This document shows, piece by piece, positions 26,643 through 38,795 of a stretch of DNA of 64,000 nucleotides. A program made the position numbers and the translations under genes. The DNA comes from Triplophysa rosa (lineage: Eukaryota > Chordata > Actinopteri > Cypriniformes > Nemacheilidae): contig NC_079898.1 in NCBI RefSeq assembly GCF_024868665.1, positions 4,719,082 to 4,783,081 on the forward strand, given 5' to 3'. Numbering within the stretch: position 1 is the first letter of the stretch; each line of letters opens with the position of its first letter. Below the pieces are notes generated by a model, which saw nothing but the letters and a program-made list of their open reading frames with translations, was not told where the DNA came from and made no database searches.

Positions 26643-27109
26643 ACACATTCCCTAGCTGGATTTTCAAGCTTCCTTGAGTGACAGAATCTAAAACATCAGA
26701 CTGCCAAGCCAGGAAAGGAAAAGGGAAACAAAAGCTGAATGGCGGTGGGTACAAGGTGTCTGTGATGTATTTGTTGGTACACTCAGAATAAATTGTCTAC
26801 ATTCTTTTCTAGAGGAATGGTTTGGGAATTCCGAGTGTTCATTTTATGTCTGACTATCCCTTGAGTCATCTGTGTTCATGAGGAAATCTTCCAAAGATGA
26901 TTTGTCACCTCAGGTGCATTCCAGAATAGTTTCCTGAAGGCCGTAGGTTGAGACACCTATAGCAACTACAGCTGTTTTTGTTACTGTTGTAAGACCTTCA
27001 AATAATTCCACATTATGCTGTTAAGAGAAGTGAATGTACTGAGTGTATTGGAACAATGGATAGAAAGTATTTGATAGAAATCCAATCACTATAGTCTTTT
27101 AGGTTTAGG

Positions 27110-27200
27110 TTTATTTCTTATATAGCACATTTTTACTGCCACTAGGACAGCCCAAAGTGCTGTACAATATATCCAATAACCATAAAACAAAAAAGAACAC
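27110..27200 (+). repeat. Dispersed repeat fragment (TTTATTTCTTATATAGCAC type)
   Basis: TTTATTTCTTATATAGCACA followed by CAAAGTGCTGTACAATA is a common fish repeat end, also hinted at near 26005-26035. Non-coding. Confidence 0.4.
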
Positions 27201-27798
27201 ATTACAAAGTTTACTGCCACAATATTATTATTGATTAATCAGTTGATTTGATATATTAGATAAAAACATGACACATTCAATTTATAGTGCCTCTATTCAA
27301 TAACTTGTGTTTTTTTCAGAACCAAGCATCTTCTAACTCCTTGATCCCATGTGTCAATTTCAGCAAACAAAACTGAAAGTTTGTCACGTGCCATGAGAGT
27401 GATATAAAAGGTGTGATTTGCATGATCACGTCATGTTTTGAGCCCTCTGGTGCCCTTATGTGCATGTGCTGACTCATTCTCCAACAGCGATCTATAGGAT
27501 GGATCCCGTAAATGTAATCATAATTCAGTTCTGATTTAAGCATGCCCACAAAACTGGAGTTCAGGGGGTAGCCCCCGGCAAAACTACAGTCTCGTGTTCG
27601 AGTGAAGTTAAAGTTAAAGTGAATAAGACAAAGTGGGGGTGCGGACTCTAAGAAGCTAAAGGAAACATTCATGGTTCAAGGGGAAATCTTTATTTTTTTC
27701 AGGTGTTTTTTTTTCTTTTCAGTAAATTCTTGTTTTGACTGATGATTCAGAAAAAACACTCACCCCCTTATGCTGAAGAGTACTGTAAGACAATAGTC

Positions 27799-28230
27799 TT
27801 AAAGGGATACTTTACCCCAAAATGAAAATTCTGTCATCATTGACTCACCTTCGAGTTGTTCCAAATCTGTATAAGTTTGTTTGTTCTGCTGAACACAGAG
27901 AAAGATATTTGGAAGAATGCTTATAACCAAACAGATCTCACCCCCATTGACTCCCATAATAGGAAAAATTACTTTATCATTTTTTTTGTTCTGTTGAACA
28001 CAAAAGAAGACATTTTGAAGAATGTAGGACAACAAACAGTTCTGGGACACTTTTGACTACCATTGTATTTTTTCCTACTATGGGAGTCAATGGGGGCAAA
28101 ATCTGTCTGGTTATAAGCATTCTTCCAAATATCTGTTTATCAGAACAAAGACATTTATACAGAGTTGGATCAACTCAAAGGTGAGTAAATGATGACAGAA
28201 TTTTCATTGTTGGGTGAACTATCCCTTTAA
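27799..28230. mobile_element. TTAAAGGGATA-family element, near complete
   Basis: TTAA at both ends (27799-27802, 28227-28230), left AAAGGGATAC and right GGGTGAACTATCCCTTTAA. The interior is nearly palindromic, with paired GAACACA and CAATGGGG modules. Confidence 0.75.
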
Positions 28231-28646
28231 AAGTAGAATGCTTTGGTTTCGTAGACCTAATAGTAAATTCATTAAACCTATTCGTAGTAGCTATTGTTCT
28301 AAATGTTTACAACTCTTTATTTTATAGAAATGATACTCATTTTACCATGTATTTGTATCTGATTGCATCTTTGCTAAACTTTAAAACTGATACAATATGT
28401 TGAATACTTCCAATTGTCCAAAAAATCCATTCAACCCAGGACTATTTAAAAAGAGATGGTGAATGTAACTAGATATAGTGTGAAAAACTTAAACGAAATT
28501 GTAACCACTCACTGGACTTTTTCCAAAAATCTTGGATCATATGTTACAATCTGTATCGTTAGTTCCTTCATTATGAATTTAAATGAGCGCCTCTGCACTC
28601 TGTACACAATCTTCTTCTATTATCTGTATCCAAATACTAACCATAA

Positions 28647-28860
28647 ACGGATAGTTCACCCAATAATAAAAATTCGCCCTTATTCAAAATCTGTATGACT
28701 GTGGAATGCAAAAATAACATAATTTGAGAAATTTCATCCATACAATGTAAGTCAATGGGAGGTCAATGTTGTTAGCTTACGAACGTTGTTTAAAATATCT
28801 TTTGTGTTCTGCAGAAGAAAGTCATGCAGGTTTGAAACGACATGAGAGTGACTGAATTGC
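28647..28860. mobile_element. Diverged fragment of TTAAAGGGATA family
   Basis: Starts GGATAGTTCACCCAATAATA and ends with CAGGTTTGAAACGACATGAG, both family modules. Terminal TTAA sites are lost. Confidence 0.55.
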
Positions 28861-29584
28861 ACAAGCGATAACCTTACTACTTGCATAAGTAAAGGGGAAA
28901 TGTAAAGAACAAATCGTCCCTGCATGGCACACGTGGTAAGGAAATGCCCCACGTGAGAAGTATGTGCCAAAGTTGAATAACCCTGCGTTCCATTCCGAAG
29001 TGATCATCCCTATGCCCTACTCCATTCGAAGATATCGGTGTGTAAACTCTAGAAAGAAAAACGCAATTGTATCTCTTAATCTGTGCGTTTAAAATTTACT
29101 TTGCAAAAGAAGCAATCAAAACCATCGTCCTCTCTTTATTTGGCGTTTTTATGGCGTCCCCTTCCCGAAGGGCAAAATATCCGGTTTGGAATCTGAAACG
29201 TAAGTGTCTCTGAAACGAATCATTCTTCCAAAACAACAAGAGAAAACACAATGAGATAGAGATTTGCTGCCATCTAGTGGTGCAAAATGTACATTTGGAC
29301 GATAAACAGCTTTGACCGATGAACTCTACGATTCTGTGTATCGCTTCGCATCACCTTTACATTCTGTTGCTGTTCACGGTCGGCCAGAGACTATTTTGTC
29401 CAGCGGAACGAAGGCTTTTAAGTGATTTTTTTCATATAAGTTGCAACTTGCATTGATACATTTTTTTAATCAACATTTGTTAAAGATAACTAACATTAAA
29501 CACACAGAGCTCTATTTTAGGAAGCATTTTACATGTACAGTTAAATAAATAATAATTTAACATAAATAATGTTATAAGGTTAAT
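28861..29584. other. Intergenic DNA with possible MITE relic
   Basis: A GCGTTCCATTCCGAAGTGAT motif at about 28984 and CCCTTCCCGAAGGGCAAA at about 29159 suggest a repeat of about 200 bp. A related motif (GCGTTCCATTTCGAAGGG) lies near 56349. No gene seen. Confidence 0.35.
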
Positions 29585-29592
29585 GTTTTAAA

Positions 29593-30558
29593 TAGGGCTG
29601 TCAACGTTAACGCGTTAACGCATGCGATTAATTTTTTCAAATTAACGCGTGAGAAAATATTTATCGCAATTAACGCAGCATCCGTTTGTTTTGACATCCT
29701 TTGTCTAGCGTTACATTATGTAATCACGCTCTTATTCGTGTACAGACTTTTAAACCACTTAAGCGCGATTTGAAACAGTTGCTTTGACGCGTTCAATGAA
29801 GATAGACAGCTTCTAAACTGTGGGACGCGGCAAAACGCAACGCGAGGTCCAGTCTGGTGTAAACAGTCACCTGCTAAGGGCTGCGTCGGTGAATCTCTGT
29901 CAGACAGCGCATCCGTGTTAAGTTCTCTTTCGTGCTTGAATGGATAAAACCAAACAAGATTATGTCAGAAAGCCAGTTTTGTCTAGCATTTTCTTAAGCA
30001 CAGACTTCAAAATGTAAAATAAAATCTTAAATGAATGCAAAGAGTTGTGAAAATGGGAGTGCAGTGACGGTCAGATCTGCGAACTGAGACAGCTCTTAAA
30101 GGGGCCACGTTCTTAAACGTGCTGCTGTGACTCCTGTCACTAATGTTAATCAAAGAACAAAATAAAAGAAGAAATCAATGTGATTTTGTAGCTTTAATGA
30201 GAATTCTTCTGCATTTAATTTATAATTTAGCATTAATAAAGACTGTAAAGTGTCCTTCAATTCCTGTATGTTTCCTACATGAGCTCTCAATTATACTGTT
30301 GAATGGCTATAATTCATGTTAAAATAATCAATTTAATAGAGACATCAGTTACAGTACTAATATCAAAATGCTAGCTTTCATAAAATGATGCTGTTAAAGA
30401 AATATGTTGTTTCTACATCAATTTGAAGATTAAATGTGAAATTATTAAAATGTAAAAGTATATTTTAAAATATAATAGTTATGTGCGATTAATCGTGATT
30501 AATCACAGAAAAATGTGTGATTAATCCGATTAATTTTTTTAATCGATTGACAGCACTA
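29593..30558. mobile_element. Complete non-autonomous hAT-type element, 966 bp
   Basis: Ends are TAGGGCTGTCAA and, inverted, TAGTGCTGTCAA. They are followed inward by long AT-rich inverted sequence rich in GATTAAT and TTAACGCG motifs. It is flanked by a perfect 8-bp direct repeat, GTTTTAAA at 29585-29592 and 30559-30566, the target duplication size of hAT elements. No long coding frame is inside. A second copy starts at 60548. Confidence 0.85.
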
Positions 30559-31121
30559 GTTTTAAATATCAACGTAAGTTAGTAATATGAACTGTATGGT
30601 GGCCGAAAGGGATCCCTGCGCTCGGAGGGAAACGCATACAAATTAGACAAATACACCAGCAAATCAAGAATGCTTTTACTAAAAGCGCCAGCAGGTGGCA
30701 ACAACAAGTCAATGTCTTTATCATAGGCCTTGGCGAACTAACGATTAGTCTTGAGACTAACGATTGATACGCAAATGCCAATTATCTATTTTAGAAATTT
30801 AAAATGAACTAATTTAAATTTTAAAATCTTTATTTGTTGCTTAACAGTGGCAGGACTGTTCAGTAACAAATACCCTAGTTTGAGAGATGGAGTATTACGG
30901 CCAAATGAATGCAAACAAATCTTCCTGCCGACTGGGGGTGTTTTAATTATTTTTACTTAAAAGATTCCCATTTGTGGGATGTTTTCGTCGATTGTTGGTC
31001 AGTTTACATGTCAGTCAGCTCTACTAACCTCAGTGGGCGGATCCTACAAGAAGTGAATGACCAATGACAATAACTCTCTAATGCCACTAGGTATGGTTAT
31101 AAAAACATTTGTGGCTTAAGT

Positions 31122-31150
31122 CCATATATATATATATATATATATATATA
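31122..31150. repeat. (AT)n microsatellite
   Basis: Uninterrupted TA dinucleotide run of roughly 14 units. Confidence 0.85.
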
Positions 31151-31326
31151 CCTATGTTTGAGCCCCGGTAGAGTTTTCATTCATATTAAAGTTAAAAAAG
31201 GTTTTCTATTTCATATTTCTTAGAAGTCCTATTCATAATACAATTAAAAAGATAAAAATGAATGAACCTTGAATTTGAAACAGTACAGTAAAAGAAACAG
31301 ACTGAAAAAAAATAATACCAAATTAT

Positions 31327-31390
31327 AGGCTTTTTAATCACTTTTGATGCGGTAAATGATAGGCTTTTTAATCACTTTTGATACGGTTTT
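31327..31390. repeat. Direct repeat, two units of about 33 bp
   Basis: ATAGGCTTTTTAATCACTTT TGAT(G/A)CGGT occurs twice in a row, next to the left border of the MITE at 31404. Confidence 0.6.
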
Positions 31391-31403
31391 ATAAAAACAC
31401 TAC

Positions 31404-31641
31404 TGCACGGTTTCATAGACGAGGCCTAGCCTAAGTCAGGACTATGCCTTAGTTAATTTAGGCTATTTAAGTCGCTTTTATTAAAATGCCTTAGAAACAA
31501 CATTACCGATGTGCATCTTGAGACAAAACAATGGCACTGACATATTTTAAGATATGTCAGGGCAAGATATTTTCAGTTAAGACAGCTCAAAATTCCTTTT
31601 AGTCTGGGACTAGCCTTAAGCCTTGTCTGTGAAACCGGGGC
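31404..31641. mobile_element. MITE with CGGTTTCAYAGAC ends
   Basis: Inverted ends CGGTTTCATAGACGAGGC and CGGTTTCACAGACAAGGC are followed inward by TAAGGCTAGTC-type sequence. About 240 bp, non-coding. A half copy lies at 32421. Confidence 0.7.
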
Positions 31642-32420
31642 TACATGTATTAACACTACACTGCGAGAATGCTTAATGTGTTCATAATAATAAAAATCAC
31701 AATAAACAATTATTCTGTCAAGAAAATCATTGCATTAGGTACTTACTGTATGAAAGGTGAAGTATGTAACTTGTTAAAACAATCCAGTATAAGATGCAGA
31801 GACAACTATAATTCACTTAAAGTATATTTTTGAGCTGATTGCCTAGGAAAGTGTAAAAACTGTATGGTCTAATTTAAATAGTGCCTAAATTTAGTACACT
31901 TGAAACACTTGACATATAAACAACATGCTGAAAGTAAGACCTATAAAAGCAATGTTTTCTGGGCATTGCGAGAGTCTCTTTAAAACCTATGAGAGATGTG
32001 ATAAAAATATAGACACGGAAACATTATGTTTTTGTTCGTCTGACCTGTTAACACAAACATTTGCTCCATGTACCAGATGTTTGTTGAGAAAGCCTCACAT
32101 TGTGAACGGTATGTGACAAAGCAGGTGTGTCTCTTCAGGCATGTTCATTACACACCTTCATTTTCCTCTATGACTCATATTTTTCAGCGGAAAATAAACA
32201 CCTCTATACAGAATGAAAGATTTTTTTCAGTTTGAACTTACATTTGTCACACTGTAAGAGATAAATATATGAAAAGTAGACTATAATTTAACATTAGGTA
32301 GCACATTTCTTTATTTTCTGCTATTGTCCAAGATTGTTTTTTTTTAGGGCAATGTGGGATTCATATGTACAGGCTTCATTAAACAGATAATGATGCCACA
32401 ATGACAATAATTCATTATTG

Positions 32421-32530
32421 GCTGGTTTCACAGACGAGGCTTAAGGCTAGTCCCAGACCAAAATGATGGTTTGAACGGTCTTAACTGAAAAATAAGCTTC
32501 TTTCTTACACATGCAATGCCTTCTTCACAG
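32421..32530. mobile_element. Half copy of CGGTTTCACAGAC MITE
   Basis: Begins GCTGGTTTCACAGACGAGGC and continues with TTAAGGCTAGTCCCAGACC, the same end as the element at 31404-31641. It runs up to the end of the perp 3' UTR. Confidence 0.55.
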
Positions 32531-32543
32531 AACAAATTTTTTT

Positions 32544-33439
32544 TTTATTGAAGACTTGAAGACCATTACACAATCCTCAAAACAATTGAAACATCTAATC
32601 AGAATCTACCAAAACACATCTAAAAAAACTACAATCTTAGCAGACTAAAGTTGACTTAATATCACCTTCTGGTGGCATTTCTTTTCAATAAAAGCACCAA
32701 TCCTCAACCAGATACTCACTTTAAGATGCAAATTAAGGAACATACAATAACACACTTTTGTTAAAACAGAAAAAAAACTACTGTTATTGCTGCATTTATA
32801 TCACTATGGTAAACTCTTACACCCTGTCTACACCAGACCTCTAATTATAATGGGTTCTATTGCCTTTTGTCACATCATGCCGCTCTAGTGTGGTGTAGAC
32901 AGGGTGTCAGTGAAAATCTTTATCTTTAACAGACCACACACATTTTTTTACAGAAAGTGTTCAATCAAGTATGCATATGGCCATCATAATAAACAAATAA
33001 GGGCCGACATGGAATGACAAGACGAGCAAGTACATAAACAATAAAAATCTTGTCTTAATGCTGGTATGTAGAGATGTTCAAAAAATGTACAAATACCAAA
33101 AAACAGTCATACATTACATTCCAGTGTTCATGAAGTAAGTACTACGTAATGCAACAAAACCTACACATACTTTTCCAGTTCGTGAATACACATTGTTAGT
33201 CCTCCTAATATATTTACATCTAATGTGCATGCAACAGCTTTTTTTATCATAAAATTCTAATTAAAATAAAGCAAAAGGTAAATGCATTAGCCCCCGAGAG
33301 TAAGGAACAAAGCCAAAAACAGTCTGACACCCCTTAGAGTCAGTGAAGTCCTATAAAAATGGTTTTGGTGATCAATGAGCATTAGCATTTAGGCCAGAGG
33401 CTAAACAGTCCTTGAAGAGTTGCAATCAAATAAGGGTTT
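32544..33439 (-). other. perp: perp 3' untranslated region
   Basis: On the minus strand an AATAAA (plus-strand TTTATT at 32544-32549) lies about 890 nt after the perp stop. The stretch between is non-repetitive and lacks open frames, as expected of a 3' UTR. The exact cleavage site is not determined. Confidence 0.5.
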
Positions 33440-36400
33440 TTAAGCAGAGGTGTAGAGATATTTCACTTTTGTATTGTCGGAGAGGTTATCCTCATAATTG
33501 GGCAGACAGCAGAAGAGGATTCCACATCCCAGCATCAGGATGGTAGCGCCCCAGCCAAACCCATATGCCCAGGTGTAGTCATAATAACCTTCATAGATCA
33601 GCTCATTGAACTTGATCGGGTAGATGATCAGAGCAATTATCTGGACGATTACTGTAAAGAGAGATAAATCTAACAGTCACATAACACCACAACAGAGAAA
33701 AAAATCCATCTGCATCACATCATAATCCAAAGCATATCATAGAAATTAAGATTTTAAACTAAATTCAGTTGCAAAGGTTGCGAATTTGTACAAACTTAAA
33801 AATGTATAAATGTCAGATTGATTTGTTAACATTAGTTAAGTGCTTGGTTAAAGTGAACTAACAATAAACAATAGCACATTAATAATTTGCTCATTGTTAA
33901 TGTCAACATTTACTAATTGTTTCAATAAAAACTAGCTAATGCACAATAAACCAACATAAACATACCAGGGACAACCGAATTAGAAAAACTGAATTAGTAT
34001 TAACAAGGATTAGTGAATGCTGTAAAATATCTTGCTCGATATAACTAATGTAAACAAACAGAACCTCTTTGTAAAGTGATACAAAAACATTTAAAAATGT
34101 ACTTAATTCTGCTTTCACAGTTTTGAGAAAGTAAACAAATAATTTAATTAATTTTTTAATGTTCAACACCTAATTTTGTTTTTGCTCAACCGAACACATG
34201 GCTCATGCCCTGTGGGAAGACAGTGGTTTTGAATTGACATGTGAGTGAGGACCAAGCCCTGTTTGGGTGTGTCGGACATTTTTTTCACAGGCTTGTGTCT
34301 GACGCTTCCAGCAACATTGCGATGTTAATTATTCAGAATAAACTAATGCTCAAACAGGCACAGTTCACAGAGGGTGAAGGAACCCTTCAGTTCCTAGCAC
34401 TTGCCATTTTCTGAAACGCGCATGGAAATGCCAGTATAAACAAGGATAGTTTTTTGTTTAAAAAACAAAGATCAGACTCCGTTTTCATAATGAAACTGAA
34501 ATCTGATTTAATAAAAAAAAAAATTACATTTGCAACAACAACAAGAGTCAATTGCGTACTGATGATGTCACGTGAAATCAGACAGGAGAGGCTAAGATCC
34601 TCTTAACTTATAAGTGATATGAGAGATAGGAATCAGTCCTTTCACAAGAGCTAACGTTCACACCTGAAAACCAGTGAGAGGACGGGGAGGGATAAACATG
34701 CTGTCTGCGCTGGATCTCATGGCAACACCCAAACAAAAACACAATTAGCATGGGTGCTGTAACCAAAACCTTATATCTCTAAGAAATGAAATATCAAAGT
34801 AATGGTATGTGATGAAAGATTTTTTACTGTTTTACAGAACAGTTAAATAATAATCTTGTTTTGGATCATCCAAGTGTGAATTTTTATTTTTGTTTGAAAC
34901 CTCACGGATGCAAACAAAGATTAAAAATATATAAAATTAAGCTTGTAACAGAAGTTTAGTAACAGTTAGTAACAATCGCCGTGGTTGAACATTCTGTGAA
35001 TATGGCGTATAATTTAATAACAGTAAGTAAACGATGACTATCTCTTTCCTATAATAAGAAGTTGTTCCTCGTCCTGACTTGTTTGAGACATGCCCTGTTC
35101 TGCATTTTCACATCACCTTTTATGTCTCTCTCATGTTAATAACGTAAAAAGCATGCCTGCCCACATGTGCATCATAATTTCCCCCAGGTTTACGCCCATA
35201 TATTTGGAAACCGTTCAAATCATTCAAAGGGAGGAAAAGGACCTTCCTGTGAACTGTTTTCATTGTAACTTCCTTAGAAAGAGATTGGTTCAAAGCCCAC
35301 GCTGTACATTTCTGATGCCATGAAATGTGAAGTGTTTTCTCAAGGAAAACCGGATGAAAGGTGGCACATACAAACAGTAATTGTGCAAAGGTGACATAAT
35401 TGGACACCAACTGTGATTGTTTTGTCATTTTTTGTCACCTAAAATACAACTCATCACAAAATGAGAAACTCTTACCAGCTAAAATGAGAAGACCTCCTAT
35501 TAATGGAAGCAGAGGGATGTTGAGACTACAGCAAAGAGCGACAACAGAGATGATAAAGGCGATGATGAGGATGATGAGGCCGATGATCATGAGAGCAGCG
35601 ACTGCCTGTGCCCATGCTGAAAAAAACACAAAAACAACAACACTGCTTATTCTATCACTCCTATAACAGTAACAACTATTATAAAACTTTGGGGACGTCA
35701 GGTGTGGTTTTAACACTGGTACAAACATACAAACAGATACACTTGTTTTAAAGAAATGCAAATTTAAGACTACTTATATTTTCCACCTTTTGTACACTGT
35801 AAAATATGCCAAAACAACACACTAAAGATAATTATACTTGAGTTGATATAGAGCATGAACAACTGCATGATACACAGCTCATTTAAATTATATTTCCATG
35901 CGTACGTTACATTAAATTCTTACAGTATATTACATTCAAGCAAAATGTTAAAACCGAATATTAAATTATACAGAGATCAATTATTGACAGATATTTACAA
36001 CAAACACTACTAGTATACACAGATGATACTCAGCAGCTTTTGAACTGCATCCCCTCTAACAAGCATCCCTTTCTGATTCAGATGCGTCATTCGGTTTATC
36101 CCTTCATTTTTTGACCTGACAACAGTAGTAAGGGATGTTTTAGTAACATTGGGATAGGGAATATAGTTTATGAAAAGTAGCAGTTTGCAAATCAAGTAGC
36201 ATGTAACCTGTTGAACCAGTTATTGAATCGGTTCATGTCAAGAGAGACAACTGACGGCTTTACAAGCAGGTTAGAAACCTCTAGGCATCAACTGCTATTA
36301 TCTTCTGTTTGTCGTCAAAGTAAAAGCCTTCTCTCCACTGCCAATTGAGTATTATTTTCAGTTTAACTTAGCAGTAGTTGTCTGTCTATATCCTGAACGC

Positions 36401-37925
36401 AACTGTTGTTTACAAATAGACGTTCCCATCTAAACGTTTCACATTTTAGTCTTACACATATGACACAGGCTTTACTATTTTCCTGCTTAGCACAAGGTTC
36501 ATTCGAAAAGCATAAAATATCGCTTTCATGTTGTTGGGCCCTAACTTAGGTTACAGTTGTTTCAGATAATAAAAGTGTGTAACCACAGGTTTGCGAACAC
36601 ATTGTAAAACCGACACGACAGAAACCACTCATGGCTGAGACATGTTATGATTTGAAATGGACTCATGCCAGAAAAATACAGTCATCAATCCGACGCAACC
36701 ACACCCTTCACCTCTCCCAGCAGGCCTACACCTTATGAAACACCGGGTGGGGCAGTACTCAGAAAAAAAAACACATTCCTCTATTGAGCTTGTGTTGTCT
36801 CTCCGAGCAGCAGTGAAACCGATTCCACGCTGAGTGAAACTAGTTAATGAATAACCAGCAGTTTTATAACATGTGGTTGAAATTTGCTTCATTGTATTTA
36901 TTCTGGGCCTTTGAAGTTTATGTTGGCCAATAAAGTGAAGGTAATGATATTAAACTGGTCATTTAACCCATGACTACATTTCTTACTTTCTCCAGTTATT
37001 CTGTTTTTAGCTGTTCAGCTAGGTGAGTTAACACATTTCTTTACCAAAGTATCACTTTCAGAGACACTGTATCAATATTTGATAATGACTATAGATTCAT
37101 TATAATTCACAAGTTTACAAAACACTTAAAACACTACAGCCTAACATGAAACAAGCTAACAGCCTAAAATAAAATGACTAAATATTTAAATAGTTAGAAT
37201 ATGCATTTAAACGCATGTTTAAATTTGCCAATTTTAAAAGGATTTTCGTTTTATTGTTACATTAATCTATTGATATTTTATAATCTATTTAGGTGCAATC
37301 TCAATTGGAGCCTAGTCTTCCATAATACATGTGCACATTAATTTGCAAGTGTATTTTAGGTCAAAATACATAATTATTATAAATATATATTTATAGAGTT
37401 ACAAATTTATTTAGGTTAAGTGGGCTTAACGACCTGTGTGAAAAACAGGTTTAACTGTCCTCTTTGTTTACACTGTGGCATAATATTAATTTACATATAC
37501 TAGTTCTTTAAACTTCACTGTAAAATTCACAACAAAGATAAACACTAAGATTAGCCTTTGAATAATAAATAATCGAACTAAACCTTTAATCATTTTAAAA
37601 GCGTAAACACTGAGCAAAATTACCAAACAAATCGTCATCTTCTGCTTTGGGATCCGTTTTTGTAAAAAGATGGCTCGCGCGTAAATCTATAAACTGGGAT
37701 TAAGGTGTTGTAATACTCACAAAACTCCATGAGAGACCTGCAGTCCCACTGATCCTTGCTGCGTCGACATTGTTGCCACATACTGGCGTAGTGGGTTTTG
37801 GCGTCCTCGTCCTCCACCCATCCGGACTGCGCTGCGATGGCAATAATGTCAAAAATAATGGCAAAAAGCAGCAGGAGAGGCAGAATCCACCTGCATCGCG
37901 GATAAGCGATTCCACAGCGAAACAT
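33440..37925 (-). CDS. perp: p53 apoptosis effector related to PMP-22 (PERP), tetraspan junction protein
   Basis: PERP is a PMP22/claudin-like four-pass membrane protein of desmosomes and the plasma membrane, and a p53/p63 target. Spliced frame on the minus strand: 37925-37721, 35616-35476, 33651-33440. Splice sites are GT-AG in the right phase, giving 185 residues (human PERP has 193). The start [11 protein letters not shown] matches the family N-terminus; an in-frame Met 19 codons upstream at 37982 is ignored. Hydrophobic segments are [20 protein letters not shown], then [20 protein letters not shown], then [14 protein letters not shown] running into [10 protein letters not shown], and last [17 protein letters not shown]. 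The first extracellular loop carries a W and a Cys pair around [10 protein letters not shown], as in claudin-like folds. The gene converges on tnfaip3, as in human 6q23. Intron 2 contains repeat-like sequence. The reading frame is intact. Confidence 0.95.
33820..34090. repeat. perp: Dispersed repeat in perp intron 2
   Basis: TGTTAACATTAGTTAAGTGC, then GAACTAACAATAAACAATAG and CTCATTGTTAATGTCAAC, resembles a fish MITE rich in GTTAAC/TTAGTTAA motifs. The ends are not clear. Confidence 0.4.
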
Positions 37926-38070
37926 TTTGACTAATGTGTGTTGTGTAAGCGAAGTGAAAGGAGCTTTAAATGTTTTAGGCACAAGTTTCTTTCTTAACTC
38001 TCCCGGAGCTCCACCCTCTGAAACCTGATCTGGAGTGACTCCACCTGTTCATTGGCCTGTGCCTTTCCTG
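37926..38070 (-). promoter_or_regulatory. perp: perp promoter region
   Basis: Sequence just upstream of the perp start contains an inverted CCAAT box (plus-strand ATTGG at 38050-38054) and a TTTAAA stretch at about 37964. The transcription start is not known. Confidence 0.3.
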
Positions 38071-38390
38071 GAAAACAATGCATTACTTTGTTTTCCTCTG
38101 TAGAATTGAAACAACGCTTTACAATAATTTACCATTATATTTCTACAGTTATTATTAAATGTCTGTGTACTAAAATAAAAATTTATGACATTTCTGTGAG
38201 ATTTCTGATCTGTAATCACTATTACAGCGATTAATTTATGCACTTATTATATATTCCCTATTTCAGACTAAATGATTTTGCAATAAATCTGTCCAAGGTA
38301 ACATTAATCAGAGTGTCTTTCGATTATTTACAAAAACTCAGAATGAAGATAAAATAGCCAGATTAATAGAAATTTCTATTAATAAAAAGC

Positions 38391-38795
38391 CCCAAAAATG
38401 AAAATTCTGTCATCATTAACTCGCACTGAAGTTGTTCCAAACCTAAATTTCTTTGTTCTGATGAACACAAAGAAAGATATTTGGAAACGGACATTTTTGG
38501 AACATCATTGACAGTCATAGTAGGAAAAATTAGGCTATTGTATCTTTTTTTGTTGTTCTGTTGAAAACAAAATGAGATATTTTGAAGAATGTAGGAAGGC
38601 AACAGTTCTAGGTGCCCTAGAACTACAATTGACAACTATTTTATTTTTTCCTGCTATGGTTGATGTCCCAGAAATGTCAATTGCTGACATTCTTCTAAAT
38701 ATCTTTGTGTTCAACAGGACAAAGAAATGTATACAGATTTGGAACAACTTGGGGGGGGATTCATGACAAAAGTTTCATTTTTGGGCGAGTATGTT
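38391..38795. mobile_element. TTAAAGGGATA-family element, diverged
   Basis: Contains CCCCAAAAATGAAAATTCTG at the left and TTTCATTTTTGGGCGAGTAT at the right, with internal GAACACAAAGAAAGATATTT modules. The terminal bases have decayed. Confidence 0.65.

Noticed and set aside
35435..35761. 108-residue minus frame as a separate gene
   Set aside because: It is perp exon 2 (35616-35476) with intron read-through at both ends.
37926..37982. Longer perp N-terminus from an upstream in-frame ATG
   Set aside because: The family starts at MFRCG; the extra residues look like leader sequence.
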